Assembly: GCF_030056655.1 (NCBI RefSeq)
Contig: NZ_JASHIE010000013.1
Coordinates: 1 to 64,000, forward strand
Length of the DNA stretch: 64,000 nt
Direction of reading: 5' to 3'
Origin: Flectobacillus rivi
GTDB lineage: Bacteria; Bacteroidota; Bacteroidia; Cytophagales; Spirosomataceae
Part shown: positions 17,426 to 26,889 of the stretch, one piece after another
Layout of the letters: the number at the start of each line of letters is the position of its first letter
Numbering within the stretch: position 1 is the stretch's first letter
Translations under genes and position numbers: made by a program
The notes under the pieces: model-generated
The model's input: the letters and a program-made list of their open reading frames with translations, nothing else
Databases searched by the model: none
Told to the model about the DNA's origin: nothing

Positions 17426-18124
17426 ATGAAACGTATTTTGCTGATTGAAGACGAAATCAGCGTTGTTACATTTATTAAAAAAGGGCTTACAGAAGAAGGA
17501 TATGAAGTTTCGGTTTCGCTCACTGGCGAAGTAGGATTTCAGATGGCATCATCGTTTCAGTACGATTTGATTATTCTTGACATTATGTTGCCTGACAAAA
17601 ATGGCTTGGAAGTATGTAAATCCATTCGTCAAAATAATGTAAAAACGCCTATACTTTTTCTGACTGCGCTAGGAACAACCGAGAATGTTGTTATTGGGCT
17701 CAATGCAGGAGCAGATGATTATTTGGTAAAACCTTTTAAGTTTATAGAACTTCACGCGCGTATCAATGCCCTGATTCGTCGCAACGAACAAAGTGGCTCT
17801 GATGATTCGCAAGCGCCTCAACATATCTATCAAATCGACGATTTGGTAATTAATGATGACTCGAAAGTGGTGACTCGAAATAACGAAAATATTACGCTCA
17901 CCGCTACTGAGTATCGATTGTTATTGGCGCTAATACGTAACCGAGGAAAAGTGCTATCTCGCTTAGATTTATTGGAAAGTGCATGGGACATAAACTTCGA
18001 TTTGGGGACAAATCTGGTGGATGTCTATATCAATTATTTAAGGAAAAAGATTGATGCTCAGTCACCAAATAAGCTTATTCATACTGTTGTAGGAATGGGA
18101 TATGTTCTAAAAATCAAGTCATGA
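17426..18124 (+). CDS. OmpR/PhoB-family response regulator
   Basis: 232 residues. The receiver domain (1-120) has the acidic pocket E8/D9, phospho-acceptor D52 in LIILDIMLPD, and the switch Lys in LVKPF. A winged-helix DNA-binding domain follows (about 135-230, with TATEYRLLLALIRNRGKVLSR and VVGMGYVLK). It overlaps the sensor kinase gene by 4 bp (ATGA at 18121), so the pair forms one operon. The neighbouring divergent ccsBA gene and the palindrome at 17238 make control of the cytochrome-maturation gene possible. The resemblance is to CusR-type regulators, but the stimulus cannot be read from sequence. Confidence 0.9.
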   Translation: MKRILLIEDEISVVTFIKKGLTEEGYEVSVSLTGEVGFQMASSFQYDLIILDIMLPDKNGLEVCKSIRQNNVKTPILFLTALGTTENVVIGLNAGADDYLVKPFKFIELHARINALIRRNEQSGSDDSQAPQHIYQIDDLVINDDSKVVTRNNENITLTATEYRLLLALIRNRGKVLSRLDLLESAWDINFDLGTNLVDVYINYLRKKIDAQSPNKLIHTVVGMGYVLKIKS

Positions 18125-19509
18125 AAACACGTACCAAAATGGCGAGCATCTTCTTTACAAGTTGCTTGCTTATCATCTTATTGTTGGGGACTGCGGTGTA
18201 CTATTCTTTTGACAAATATTCCCATGTTGATTTTGATAAACGTGTACAAACCCGTGCGATTATTGCCAGTAAATATTATTTAGAAAAGGATACCAACAAG
18301 TCGGAGGCTTATAAAATGATTCGAGAGCAGTTTTTTGAAAAACTGCACAAAGAAAAGGAAATGGTAATGCAGCTAGAGTCCAATAAAAGTTTTGACTTTT
18401 ATGCTTCAAAATACCATTTGCCTGAAGAGCTATTAATTCAGATAAATGTAAAAGGAAAAGCTACGTTAAGGGACGGCGATGTGGTGTACTCTGGTCTAAA
18501 ATATAGCCAAGGTGATAAAACTTCTATCGTTGTAGTTTCTGCCGAAAATTATTTTACTGCACACCATTTGGCATATTTACGAAATGTATTGTTGATAGCC
18601 ATCGGATTAGGTACGTTGCTGACACTCTATGTGTCCATTTATTTTTCAACACACATTTTTGACCCAGTAAAAAAAATCACTGACAAAGTTCGCCAAATAA
18701 GTACCGATAATATTCATTTGCGACTCGAAGAACCTACCAATAACCATGAAATTGGGGAGTTGGCTAGTACTTTTAACCAGTTACTCGATAGATTGGAAAC
18801 AGCTTTTGAAATCCAAAAAAACTTTATCAGTAATGCTTCACATGAGTTAGGAACGCCCCTAACAGTTATTATTGGCGAGGCTGATTTAGCTTTAAGAAAG
18901 GAGCGTTCATCTGAAGTTTATCAAGAAGCAATACAAAATATTTTAGCGCAAGCCGAGCGTTTAGACCATATCACCAAATCGTTATTGTTTTTGGCACAAA
19001 GCGGTTATCAGGGCGATAAACCAACTCGTGAAATCGTTCGTACCGATCAATTGTTGTGGGATGTCAAAGAAACATTTGATAAACTTTCGCCCAAAAATCA
19101 TATTATCGTTGACCTAAACGAAGTCCCTGAAGACCCTAAAAGGCTGAAAATCATGGGTAATAGGCAATTATTATTGGTGGCATTTTCCAACATTATTGGA
19201 AACGCCTGCAAATATTCCCATTACAAGCCCGTAACGATTTCTATCAAAGCCACTGATTCGGAGGTGATTATGGTGATAAAAGACCAAGGCATAGGTATTC
19301 CTGAAGAAGAAATTTCTCAGATTTTTAACCCTTTCTTCCGAGCTTCAAATACCCAACTTTTTGAAGGATATGGCATTGGTTTACCACTCTCCAAAAACGT
19401 TATCAAAATGCATAATGGACAAATAAAGGTCGATTCTCAGGTGGGTGTTGGGACTACGTTTACGATTCGTTTTCCCCATATTTTAGCTAAAAAGACGATA
19501 AGTGTTTGA
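18121..19509 (+). CDS. Membrane sensor histidine kinase
   Basis: 462 residues. Two membrane helices (about 9-29 and 153-178) bracket a periplasmic sensor domain of roughly 125 residues with no recognisable fold. A HAMP segment (about 178-232, IFDPVKKITDKVRQIS), a HisKA domain with H241 in SNASHELGTPLT, and a HATPase_c domain follow, with N-box NIIGNACKYS, G1 DQGIGIP and G2 GYGIGLPLS. It partners the overlapping response regulator. A long hairpin (19531-19595) 21 bp after the stop terminates the unit. Confidence 0.9.
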   Translation: MKTRTKMASIFFTSCLLIILLLGTAVYYSFDKYSHVDFDKRVQTRAIIASKYYLEKDTNKSEAYKMIREQFFEKLHKEKEMVMQLESNKSFDFYASKYHLPEELLIQINVKGKATLRDGDVVYSGLKYSQGDKTSIVVVSAENYFTAHHLAYLRNVLLIAIGLGTLLTLYVSIYFSTHIFDPVKKITDKVRQISTDNIHLRLEEPTNNHEIGELASTFNQLLDRLETAFEIQKNFISNASHELGTPLTVIIGEADLALRKERSSEVYQEAIQNILAQAERLDHITKSLLFLAQSGYQGDKPTREIVRTDQLLWDVKETFDKLSPKNHIIVDLNEVPEDPKRLKIMGNRQLLLVAFSNIIGNACKYSHYKPVTISIKATDSEVIMVIKDQGIGIPEEEISQIFNPFFRASNTQLFEGYGIGLPLSKNVIKMHNGQIKVDSQVGVGTTFTIRFPHILAKKTISV

Positions 19510-19530
19510 TTATGTAAGCATTCAGCTCTG

Positions 19531-19595
19531 GGCATTCAGCGGTCAGCAAAAAAATGTGTCTTTTGCCGAACGCCCAAAGCTGACCGCTGAATGCC
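19531..19595. terminator. Long inverted repeat after the kinase gene
   Basis: Perfect 17-bp stem, GGCATTCAGCGGTCAGC at 19531-19547 and its complement at 19579-19595, with a 31-nt loop. The flanks repeat the same words (GCATTCAGCTCTGGGC at 19518), so it may be a repeat-type palindrome acting as a terminator. It is AT-flanked but lacks a strong T-run. Confidence 0.5.
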
Positions 19596-19712
19596 TACTA
19601 ATCAAACATCCGAAATCCACAATCATCCACGTTTCTTTAATCCCTTTCTAATACGACTCTTAACTAGCACTAATACCTTTTGAGGAAGTTTGCATAAACA
19701 ATCTTGAAGTTT

Positions 19713-20162
19713 ATGCAAAAACATATCAGACTCCTTATTCCTGTAGATTTTACCAATGCTACTCTTCAGACCATTGAGTGGGCGCTATCGGTTTTTGATG
19801 AAAATCCTGTAGAAATAGTCTTATTATTGGCTCGTGAAATGGAATATTCGATAACGGAAATGATTTTGTATAGACCCAAGCCCTTCCTTGACGAAGTATT
19901 TACGACCGATTTCAAAGCTTCTATTTCTGAGCTTCGTCAAACTTACACGAAGACCTTGGCTAAAATTCATGTAGAAGTATTTCACGGAAACACCGTGCAA
20001 GCCATGAAGAATTTTCTGGAAATATATACGATTAATTGTATTTGTTTACCACCTACAGGCTTGTATAAACCCGTAAAAGATAGTTTTGACCCTAGAAAAT
20101 TGCTGCAGAAGTCGAATATATCGGTTATCGAAATGCCATTATATGCATCTGTAGCGGTCTGA
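19713..20162 (+). CDS. UspA-like alpha/beta protein
   Basis: 149 residues from ATG 19713. A TTG at 19704 is open but adds only three residues. The N-terminus HIRLLIPVDFTNATLQTIEWAL matches the first strand and helix of universal stress proteins in pattern (LIPVDF in the usual V-D position). The C-terminal part has INCICLPPTG then a final strand NISVIEMP, like the Usp fold. The nucleotide-binding G-X2-G-X9-G(S/T) motif is not evident, so it belongs to the non-ATP-binding type or is only distantly related. It is cytoplasmic. It is followed at once by the structured repeat at 20176-20300. Confidence 0.55.
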   Translation: MQKHIRLLIPVDFTNATLQTIEWALSVFDENPVEIVLLLAREMEYSITEMILYRPKPFLDEVFTTDFKASISELRQTYTKTLAKIHVEVFHGNTVQAMKNFLEIYTINCICLPPTGLYKPVKDSFDPRKLLQKSNISVIEMPLYASVAV

Positions 20163-20175
20163 AATATGAGTATTG

Positions 20176-20300
20176 CAGACTTTGTTGGAGTTGTCTCCAA
20201 CAACTGTGCGCCAGCCACAAACTAACTAATTTATGCCCTCATTACTTGGCTTGTTGCTAATACGAGACTTGTTGGAAAAACTCCAACGAGTACGGCATAA
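20176..20300 (+). repeat. Structured repeat, copy A
   Basis: Starts with stem TTGTTGGAG/CTCCAACAA (20182-20190/20195-20203) and contains TTATGCC/GGCATAA (20231-20237/20294-20300) and GTTGGA/TCCAAC (20271-20276/20282-20287). A related copy at 20731-20840 shares the order of motifs (GCCACAAAC, then TTATGC, then TACTTGGCT). The first stem shows a compensatory T-A to G-C change between copies. Confidence 0.5.
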
Positions 20301-20352
20301 TTATTGACAGAAATTCGAAGGTTCACCTGTTAAATCATAACCAAACATAGCT

Positions 20353-20718
20353 ATGAAAATTAGAAGATTATTAGTGTTCACTCTATTAATATTGATATCA
20401 TTTGCTTGTTCAAAGCAAGATATTGTCAACGATACTGTGTGCGGGGTTATAAACCCTGTAACAAACCTTCCTTGGTTAAAGGAGTTTACTGTGAAAATGC
20501 AAAAAGGTGATTATGGAGATTGTAGTAGGTGTGTGATGTATTTGGAAAAATATAAATCACGAGATATTCTCGTTGTAGAGAATTTTCCTGACAATTGTGT
20601 TTTGTGTGAAGTTAGGGAATGTGATGGCACTTATGTGAAATTTAAGGACTTTGAGGAAAATCAAAGTTTTATGAATAGTTTAAGAAAAGATATAATTATT
20701 TGGAAATATAAGATATAA
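20353..20718 (+). CDS. Small cysteine-containing lipoprotein, unknown function
   Basis: 121 residues with a lipoprotein signal (LLVFTLLILISFAC, lipobox SFAC, lipidated Cys about residue 19). The mature part has five further Cys (VCGVI, DCSRCV, NCVLCEVREC) that may form disulfides or bind metal, and no family is recognised. It stands alone, with a structured repeat before it and a related one directly after its stop, a cassette-like arrangement. Codon use looks ordinary for the window. Confidence 0.55.
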   Translation: MKIRRLLVFTLLILISFACSKQDIVNDTVCGVINPVTNLPWLKEFTVKMQKGDYGDCSRCVMYLEKYKSRDILVVENFPDNCVLCEVRECDGTYVKFKDFEENQSFMNSLRKDIIIWKYKI

Positions 20719-20730
20719 AAAGATTTTTCA

Positions 20731-20840
20731 GCCTTTGGTGGAGTTATCTCCACCAAACTGACGACAGCCACAAACCTGCTAACTTATGCTCTCAATACTT
20801 GGCTAATTACTCACGCCAGACTCGTTGGAGAAAACTCTGG
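20731..20840 (+). repeat. Structured repeat, copy B
   Basis: Starts 12 bp after the small lipoprotein gene. First stem TTTGGTGGAG/CTCCACCAAA (20734-20743/20748-20757), loop TTAT. It shares GCCACAAAC, TTATGC and TACTTGGCT with copy A in the same order and orientation. The rest of the gap up to 21178 is AT-rich, with one small hairpin GTTTACAG/CTGTAAAC (21089-21096/21112-21119) upstream of the susC-like gene. Confidence 0.5.
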
Positions 20841-21178
20841 TGATATCAGAATTCACAAGAAACTCACATTCACAATTCTCCACTCACAATACTTCATTAA
20901 TATGCCAGTTGTAATATTTGAATTTATTTTTGAATAATACCTTCAATTTGTAGATATTCTTAAATTTTTTTAAGAAAAGATTTGGGTGTAAATAATTCAT
21001 ACAACATATTTGCATATAAAATCTATAGTTTTTATAGATTAATTGATTTCTCCAAAGAACAAAACCATCAATTATATAAAACAAATAGGTTTACAGGCTG
21101 TTGCGCAAAGTCTGTAAACAGGATAACTATGCTCTAATTTTTTGAATTACATTGTTTACAAATCAACAAAAGACCATT

Positions 21179-24100
21179 ATGCGAAATAAATTTTTACTAT
21201 TACTACTCTTTTTTAGTATCACTTGGCAGGTATGGGCACAAACTGAGCCCATCACAGGTGTTGTTAAAGAGCGCTCTACTGGACAGGCTTTGCCAGGTGT
21301 TTCGGTAAGTATCAAAGGCACTACCATAGGTGCTGTAACAGATGCTAATGGGCGTTTTAAAATTAATGCCAAAAAAGACCAGACTTTGGTTTTCTCATTT
21401 ATTGGATTTGGGGTTATTGAAAAAAAATTAACCAATAACTCTATATTGTCTGTAGAATTAATAGAAGAAAACAAAGAACTTACCGAAGTACGAGTAATTG
21501 GTTATGGTACACAAACCAAAGCGGAGTTTACGGGTTCTGCTGTACGTGTCGGTGGCGAAGTCATTAAAGAACAACCCGTTCAAAGCTTTGATCAGGCCTT
21601 GCAAGGTCGTGCTGCTGGGGTAAATATTGCTCAACCCAATGGCGTTTTGAATAACCCTCCAGTTATTCGTATCCGTGGAGTAAACTCTATTTCTTTGAGT
21701 TCGTATCCCTTGGTAGTGGTCGATGGAATACCGATTAATACGGGTAATGTCTCTACTTCAACAGCTGTGCCAAACAACCCACTTGGCGACATTAACCCTG
21801 CTGATATTGAGTCGATTGACGTGTTGAAAGATGCAGCATCTACCTCTATTTATGGCTCTAGAGCTGCCGCAGGGGTATTGTTGATTACTACCAAAAGAGG
21901 AAAATCTGGCAAAGCCAAAATCAATTATGAAGTATGGACAGGCTTCTCTGACGTAGTTCGTTTACCCGAAGTATTGAATGCTGAACAATATATCGCTATT
22001 AAAAATGAAGCAGTATTAAATGCAAAAATACTGGGAGGAAATCAGAATAATAGTTCTGTAGCATCGGCTTTATTCTTTCCAAATTATGATGCCAACAATC
22101 GTGCGATTGATACACGTTGGTATGACTATATCTATCAAAGAGGTACTTCTCAAAGCCATAACTTAAGTGTGTCGGGTGGAAATAATGGTACTACTTACTA
22201 TTTCTCTGCCAATTTTACAGACCAAAAAGGCTTTTTGGTAACCAACGAATTTAAGCGTAAGGCGCTTCGTTTTAACATTGATCAAGAGGTAAATTCTTGG
22301 TTAAAGCTCAAGGGTGGTATTTCTTATAATACAAGTTTCAACCAATCGCCCTATGCTGGATCGTTGGCAAACTCTAGTTTCTTTTTGGTAGGAGCTGCTC
22401 GTTTGGCTGTTGCTTTACCTCCAAACGTTCCAGCGTTTAATGCGGATGGCTCATACAATATCAATCCTTCGAGTCCAAATACCATTGGAATGGGCAACAA
22501 CCAAGTGGTAAGTAACTGGGGAAATCCAGTGGCTTTGCTCAATGAGAATAATTATACATCTACCAATGACCGTGTGATTGCTAATATTTCGGCAGTGGCG
22601 AAGTTGTATAAGAACTTAGATTTCACAACAACGTATGCAGTAGACCGTTTACGTACAGATACTTATAGCTATGATAGCCCAATCCAAGGAAATGGTTATT
22701 CGAGCAAAGGAAATGCTGCCAATGTTACGGCTGTTCGAGATAACTGGAACTGGACAAATACCCTTAATTATTCAACGACTTTGTTTGATAAACATAGCTT
22801 GTCGGCTTTGGCGGGTTACGATATTCAAAAACTGACCTATAATTCTTGGGGAGCTTCACGTACGCAAAGTGCAGATCCTTATTTTGAAAATTACCAAGGA
22901 AACTGGGGTGCTATTTCGGCTACAGGAAATGATATTAGTGAAAAAACATTCTTGTCATTCTTCTCTCGTTTGAGTTATGATTATAACAAAAAGTATTTCC
23001 TAACTTTCAATTTCCGTCGTGATGGTAACTCTGCCTTGGGTGCAGGTAAAAAATATGGAAACTTTGGAGGTGTATCTGGTGGTTGGGCTTTATCTGAAGA
23101 AGATTTCTACAAAAATACAAGTCTTGCTTCTGTATTGTCAAATATCAAAATTCGTGCAAGCTGGGGACGCGTGGGTAATGGTAACTTGAGTGATGCTTTT
23201 AGTTCACTAGAATTATACAGTGGATCATTGTATGGAAGTGTGCCAACTTGGTCACTTTCGCAAGCAGGTAACCCGAATTTAGGTTGGGAAACCAGTAACC
23301 AAACCAATATTGGTGCAGACTTCGGTTTGTGGAATAACCGTGTTCAGGTAGAGCTAACGTATTTCAATAATGACGTTAATGGTTTGATTTTGAGTGCTCC
23401 ACAAGCAGTTTCAAAAGGTATCCCGGGTAATGCTATTTTAGGAAACGTTGGTTCGATGTATAACCGTGGTGTGGAATTGGGTATCAATGCGACCGTTTTG
23501 CAAAAAGGTAATTTCTCATGGAATACTTCTTTAAACTTGACGACTATCCAAAACAAAGTAACGGCTTTGGCAGAAGGTAATACCGATATTGTTGGAACAA
23601 CTCACGTATCTTACGAAACTACCAACGTAACTAGAGTTGGCTATTCGGTAGGTAGTTTATATGGTGCAAAAACTGCAGGAGTAAATCCAGCCAATGGTCG
23701 AAGAATATTTATTAATGCTAAAGGAGAACAAGTTCAGTACAGTCAGGTCGTTGCTTCAGGTGAAAGTCAATGGACGTACTTGAATGGTGAAAAAGCGCCA
23801 GCTATTACAGGTGCTGACTATTATTTACTAGGAAATACATTGCCGACATGGTATGGTGGCTGGTCTAATAATTTCAAATATGGAAACTTTGACCTAGGCT
23901 TCAACCTTTCGTTTTCGGGAGGTAACTATATTCAAAATGGTACACGTGCCACTTTGCTAGATCAACGTGCTTACAACAACTCTACAGAAATCTTGACTCG
24001 CTGGCAAAAACCTGGGGATATTACCGATGTACCACGATTGGTGTACAATGACCAAACGTCTAGCGGTTCTTCTTTCCCAATTTCTGGAAATGTTCAAAAA

Positions 24101-24346
24101 GCAGATTTTTTACGTCTACAAAACCTCTCATTGGGTTATCGTGTACCAAGTGCTTGGTTGGGTAAAACAGGTATCGCTTCGGTGCGACTATTTGCACAAG
24201 GCTCAAACCTTTTCCTGATCACAGGCTATAAAGGAACAGACCCAGAATCATCGGTAAATGGTAATTCAAATACGACGCCAGGCGTAGAGAAAAACTCTGT
24301 AGGTCAGGCACGTACATTTACATTCGGTATCAATGTTGGATTTTAA
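21179..24346 (+). CDS. SusC/RagA-family TonB-dependent outer-membrane transporter
   Basis: 1055 residues from ATG 21179. The frame opens at a TTG at 21152, but the ATG starts the signal peptide FLLLLLFFSITWQVWAQ directly. A CarboxypepD_reg-like beta domain (about 22-110, GVVKERSTGQALPGVSVSIKG) precedes the plug (about 115-230, with LQGRAAGVNIAQ, RIRGVNSIS and SIDVLKDAASTSIYGSRAA) and a large beta-barrel ending in FTFGINVGF. It works with the SusD-like lipoprotein 14 bp downstream to bind and import a glycan or other oligomer energised by TonB. The substrate cannot be inferred because no glycosidase lies nearby. Confidence 0.93.
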   Translation: MRNKFLLLLLFFSITWQVWAQTEPITGVVKERSTGQALPGVSVSIKGTTIGAVTDANGRFKINAKKDQTLVFSFIGFGVIEKKLTNNSILSVELIEENKELTEVRVIGYGTQTKAEFTGSAVRVGGEVIKEQPVQSFDQALQGRAAGVNIAQPNGVLNNPPVIRIRGVNSISLSSYPLVVVDGIPINTGNVSTSTAVPNNPLGDINPADIESIDVLKDAASTSIYGSRAAAGVLLITTKRGKSGKAKINYEVWTGFSDVVRLPEVLNAEQYIAIKNEAVLNAKILGGNQNNSSVASALFFPNYDANNRAIDTRWYDYIYQRGTSQSHNLSVSGGNNGTTYYFSANFTDQKGFLVTNEFKRKALRFNIDQEVNSWLKLKGGISYNTSFNQSPYAGSLANSSFFLVGAARLAVALPPNVPAFNADGSYNINPSSPNTIGMGNNQVVSNWGNPVALLNENNYTSTNDRVIANISAVAKLYKNLDFTTTYAVDRLRTDTYSYDSPIQGNGYSSKGNAANVTAVRDNWNWTNTLNYSTTLFDKHSLSALAGYDIQKLTYNSWGASRTQSADPYFENYQGNWGAISATGNDISEKTFLSFFSRLSYDYNKKYFLTFNFRRDGNSALGAGKKYGNFGGVSGGWALSEEDFYKNTSLASVLSNIKIRASWGRVGNGNLSDAFSSLELYSGSLYGSVPTWSLSQAGNPNLGWETSNQTNIGADFGLWNNRVQVELTYFNNDVNGLILSAPQAVSKGIPGNAILGNVGSMYNRGVELGINATVLQKGNFSWNTSLNLTTIQNKVTALAEGNTDIVGTTHVSYETTNVTRVGYSVGSLYGAKTAGVNPANGRRIFINAKGEQVQYSQVVASGESQWTYLNGEKAPAITGADYYLLGNTLPTWYGGWSNNFKYGNFDLGFNLSFSGGNYIQNGTRATLLDQRAYNNSTEILTRWQKPGDITDVPRLVYNDQTSSGSSFPISGNVQKADFLRLQNLSLGYRVPSAWLGKTGIASVRLFAQGSNLFLITGYKGTDPESSVNGNSNTTPGVEKNSVGQARTFTFGINVGF

Positions 24347-24360
24347 GAAATAGAGAAAAG

Positions 24361-25821
24361 ATGAAAATTTTGAAAAATAATCATATATCAAAATGGGGAC
24401 TTGCCCTTGGTTTAGGAACCCTATTAGTAAGCACGAGCGCCTGTGACGACCAAAAATATTTGAACCCAACGCCTGCAACAGCTATCAGTGGAGCAAATGC
24501 TTTTGATACACCCGATAGAGTACTAGGACTTGTAAATGGTATTTATAAAGCGATTAAGAGTGTCAACTTTTATGGTGGAAACTACTATATCTATACCGAA
24601 GCTCGTGGCGAGGAATTTATCAATCGTACGAGTAATACCTTTACCGCTTATGAAGCTTGGAATCAGACACTTAATGCAGGGTCAAACTTTGTAGCGGGTT
24701 TTTGGGCGGCAGGTTATACGGCTATCAATAATGCCAATATTGTCATTCAAGGTTTAGCAGATCACCCAAACGTAGTAAATTCTACCTTAACTAAACAATA
24801 TATTGCCGAGGCGAAGTTCTTGAGAGCTTTGAGTTATTATTCATTGGTTACTTTGTATGCTCGCCCATACAACGAAAATCAAGGTGCTTCGCCTGGTTTG
24901 CCCTTGCGTTTGAAGGCTGAAACTAATACGGCTAATAATGACCTCAAACGTAGCTCTGTAGCAGAAGTCTATGCTCAGATTATCAAGGATTTAGATGAAG
25001 CTGAGGCAGATTTACCTCTAAACTATTCTACTAGCTTGTTGAATACAACACGTGCACATCGCAACACAGCGATTGCGCTCAAAACTCGTGTGTATCTCAA
25101 CGCTGGCAACTACGCGAAGGTGATTGAGGAAGCCAAGAAAATTGTCTCTACTTCAACTCCTTTTGCAGCGACTACAGGTGTGGCGCACAAATTGCAAAAC
25201 ATTGTCGAAATCTTCACAACGAATTACACTTCAACTGAATCTATACTGTCGGTACCAATGACAGATTTGGACAACGTGACTGGTCAATCATCGTTTCCTT
25301 ATGTGTTTAATGCCAACGCTGAGTACAACTTAAATCCCAACGGCATTTGGGGAAATACCGACTGGCGCTCAAGCGATTTGCGTAGAACATTTGCCCGTAC
25401 TTCTTCTGGTTTATCTTTTATTACCAAGTACAGCAAACCTTCTCCATTTCTGGACTACTTACCTATTATTCGTTATGCCGAAGTCTTGTTAAACTACGCC
25501 GAAGCTGAGGCTCGTGTAGGAGACATTACTAAAGCTACCGAATTGTTGAAAGCAGTACGCAATCGCTCAGACGCTACTTATGCTTTTGCCGAAAGTGCCG
25601 TATCAAGTCGCACGGCTTTGCTAAGTACAATTTTGAAAGAACGTCGTATTGAGCTTATTGGAGAAGGATTCCGTTCAAATGATATACTTCGTAATTTGCT
25701 ACCATTGCCAGCCAAAGCTAGTAGTGTATTGACGGCGCCTGAGGTGCTACCTTCTCAGAGTAATTATATTTTTCCATTACCAAACGTAGAAATTATCACA
25801 AATAAATTATTACTTCAATAA
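24361..25821 (+). CDS. SusD/RagB-family outer-membrane lipoprotein
   Basis: 486 residues. Lipoprotein signal with lipobox STSAC (Cys about residue 28), then the SusD fold: N-terminal TPR-like helices (YLNPTPATAISGANAFDTPDRVLGLVNGIY), the AEAKFLRALSYY motif near residue 150, and C-terminal LLNYAEAEARVGD and ERRIELIGEGFR motifs. It is the surface substrate-binding partner of the SusC-like transporter encoded 14 bp upstream. No sigma/anti-sigma pair or hydrolase is adjacent, which leaves the ligand open. Confidence 0.93.
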   Translation: MKILKNNHISKWGLALGLGTLLVSTSACDDQKYLNPTPATAISGANAFDTPDRVLGLVNGIYKAIKSVNFYGGNYYIYTEARGEEFINRTSNTFTAYEAWNQTLNAGSNFVAGFWAAGYTAINNANIVIQGLADHPNVVNSTLTKQYIAEAKFLRALSYYSLVTLYARPYNENQGASPGLPLRLKAETNTANNDLKRSSVAEVYAQIIKDLDEAEADLPLNYSTSLLNTTRAHRNTAIALKTRVYLNAGNYAKVIEEAKKIVSTSTPFAATTGVAHKLQNIVEIFTTNYTSTESILSVPMTDLDNVTGQSSFPYVFNANAEYNLNPNGIWGNTDWRSSDLRRTFARTSSGLSFITKYSKPSPFLDYLPIIRYAEVLLNYAEAEARVGDITKATELLKAVRNRSDATYAFAESAVSSRTALLSTILKERRIELIGEGFRSNDILRNLLPLPAKASSVLTAPEVLPSQSNYIFPLPNVEIITNKLLLQ

Positions 25822-25837
25822 ATTTATAGTGAGATAT

Positions 25838-25977
25838 AGTGGGCTGTGAATGAATGATTTATGGCTATTGCAGATTTGGGATTTCTGATTTCAGAAATAA
25901 AGTATAAATCAGGAATCCTCAATAGCCAGAAAATATTTGTAAAGGACTAACTTGATAGGCAAGAATCACAGCCCACT
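25838..25977. repeat. Nested inverted repeats after the susD-like gene
   Basis: Three concentric stems: AGTGGGCTGTGA/TCACAGCCCACT (25838-25849/25966-25977), TGGCTATTG/CAATAGCCA (25862-25870/25920-25928) and ATTTCTGA/TCAGAAAT (25881-25888/25891-25898). It could be a structured transcript end or a palindromic repeat element. No protein-coding frame is evident here. Confidence 0.45.
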
Positions 25978-26001
25978 TTATCTCCATTAAAAAATCCATT
26001 T

Positions 26002-26889
26002 ATGAAAAAAATACTTTTAGCCGCAAGTACCCTATTGAGCTTAGGGTTTTTTAGTTCGTTTGTTGAAACAAATGACAATAATTATGAAGCCGAGGTAAAA
26101 CAATGGCAACAAAAGCGTATTGAAGGTCTGAAAAGAGAAGATGGCTGGCTAAATTTAGCTGGTCTTTTTTGGTTGAAAGAAGGGGAGAATACCATCGGAG
26201 GAAGTGATAAAAATGCTATTAACTTCCCCAAAGAACATAGTGCAGATTTTGTAGGAAAAGTAATCTTGAAAGAAGGAAAAATTTCTTTTGTGGCTGCCAA
26301 AGGAGCAAAGGTTACCCTTGATAATCAGGAGGTAAACAATGCAGAGGTATTTCCCTATCAAGGTAAACCCATTGTGTTGGCGCATCAGTCACTTCGTTGG
26401 TTTATTATACAAAGAGGAGATAAATATGCTATTCGCTTAAGAGATTTGGAAAGTCCTTTTCTGAAAAGCTTTGCAGGTATTCCCACATTTCCTATTGATC
26501 CTGCATGGCGTGTAAAGGCCAAATTTGTTCCTACAGAAGGACGTAAACTTAAAATTATTGATATTACAGGACGAACCTACGAACAGGATTCGCCAGGGAA
26601 ATTAATCTTTTCCGTAAACAACAAAGAATATACGCTTGAGCCAACGGGAACACTCAAACACCTAAGTTTGGTATTTGGAGATTTGAGTAATAAGCATGAA
26701 ACGTATGGTGCAGGAAGATTTTTGGAAGTAGATGGACCCGATGCTGAGGGATATACCTACATCGATTTTAATAAATCTTATAACCCTCCATGTGCCTTTA
26801 CGCCATTTGCCACTTGCCCGTTACCTACCAAAGAAAATAAATTAGAAGTAGCTATTTTAGCTGGTGAAAAGAGAGTAGGGGAGCATTGA
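26002..26889 (+). CDS. DUF1684 family exported protein
   Basis: 295 residues with an N-terminal signal segment (ILLAASTLLSLGFFSSF). DUF1684 features are clear: WQQKRIEGLKREDGWLNLAG and LFWLKEGENTIG at the start of the domain, FPIDPAWRVKAKF in the middle, and YNPPCAFTPFATCPLP near the C-terminus. The biochemical role is unknown. The nested inverted repeat upstream separates it from the SusCD pair, so it may be independently transcribed. The repeat element at 26972-27190 with its terminator follows. Confidence 0.85.
   Translation: MKKILLAASTLLSLGFFSSFVETNDNNYEAEVKQWQQKRIEGLKREDGWLNLAGLFWLKEGENTIGGSDKNAINFPKEHSADFVGKVILKEGKISFVAAKGAKVTLDNQEVNNAEVFPYQGKPIVLAHQSLRWFIIQRGDKYAIRLRDLESPFLKSFAGIPTFPIDPAWRVKAKFVPTEGRKLKIIDITGRTYEQDSPGKLIFSVNNKEYTLEPTGTLKHLSLVFGDLSNKHETYGAGRFLEVDGPDAEGYTYIDFNKSYNPPCAFTPFATCPLPTKENKLEVAILAGEKRVGEH

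Noticed and set aside
20176..20840. Integron attC sites around the small lipoprotein
   Set aside because: The cassette-like layout is suggestive, but the expected RYYYAAC/GTTRRRY ends are not convincing and no integrase gene is in the window.
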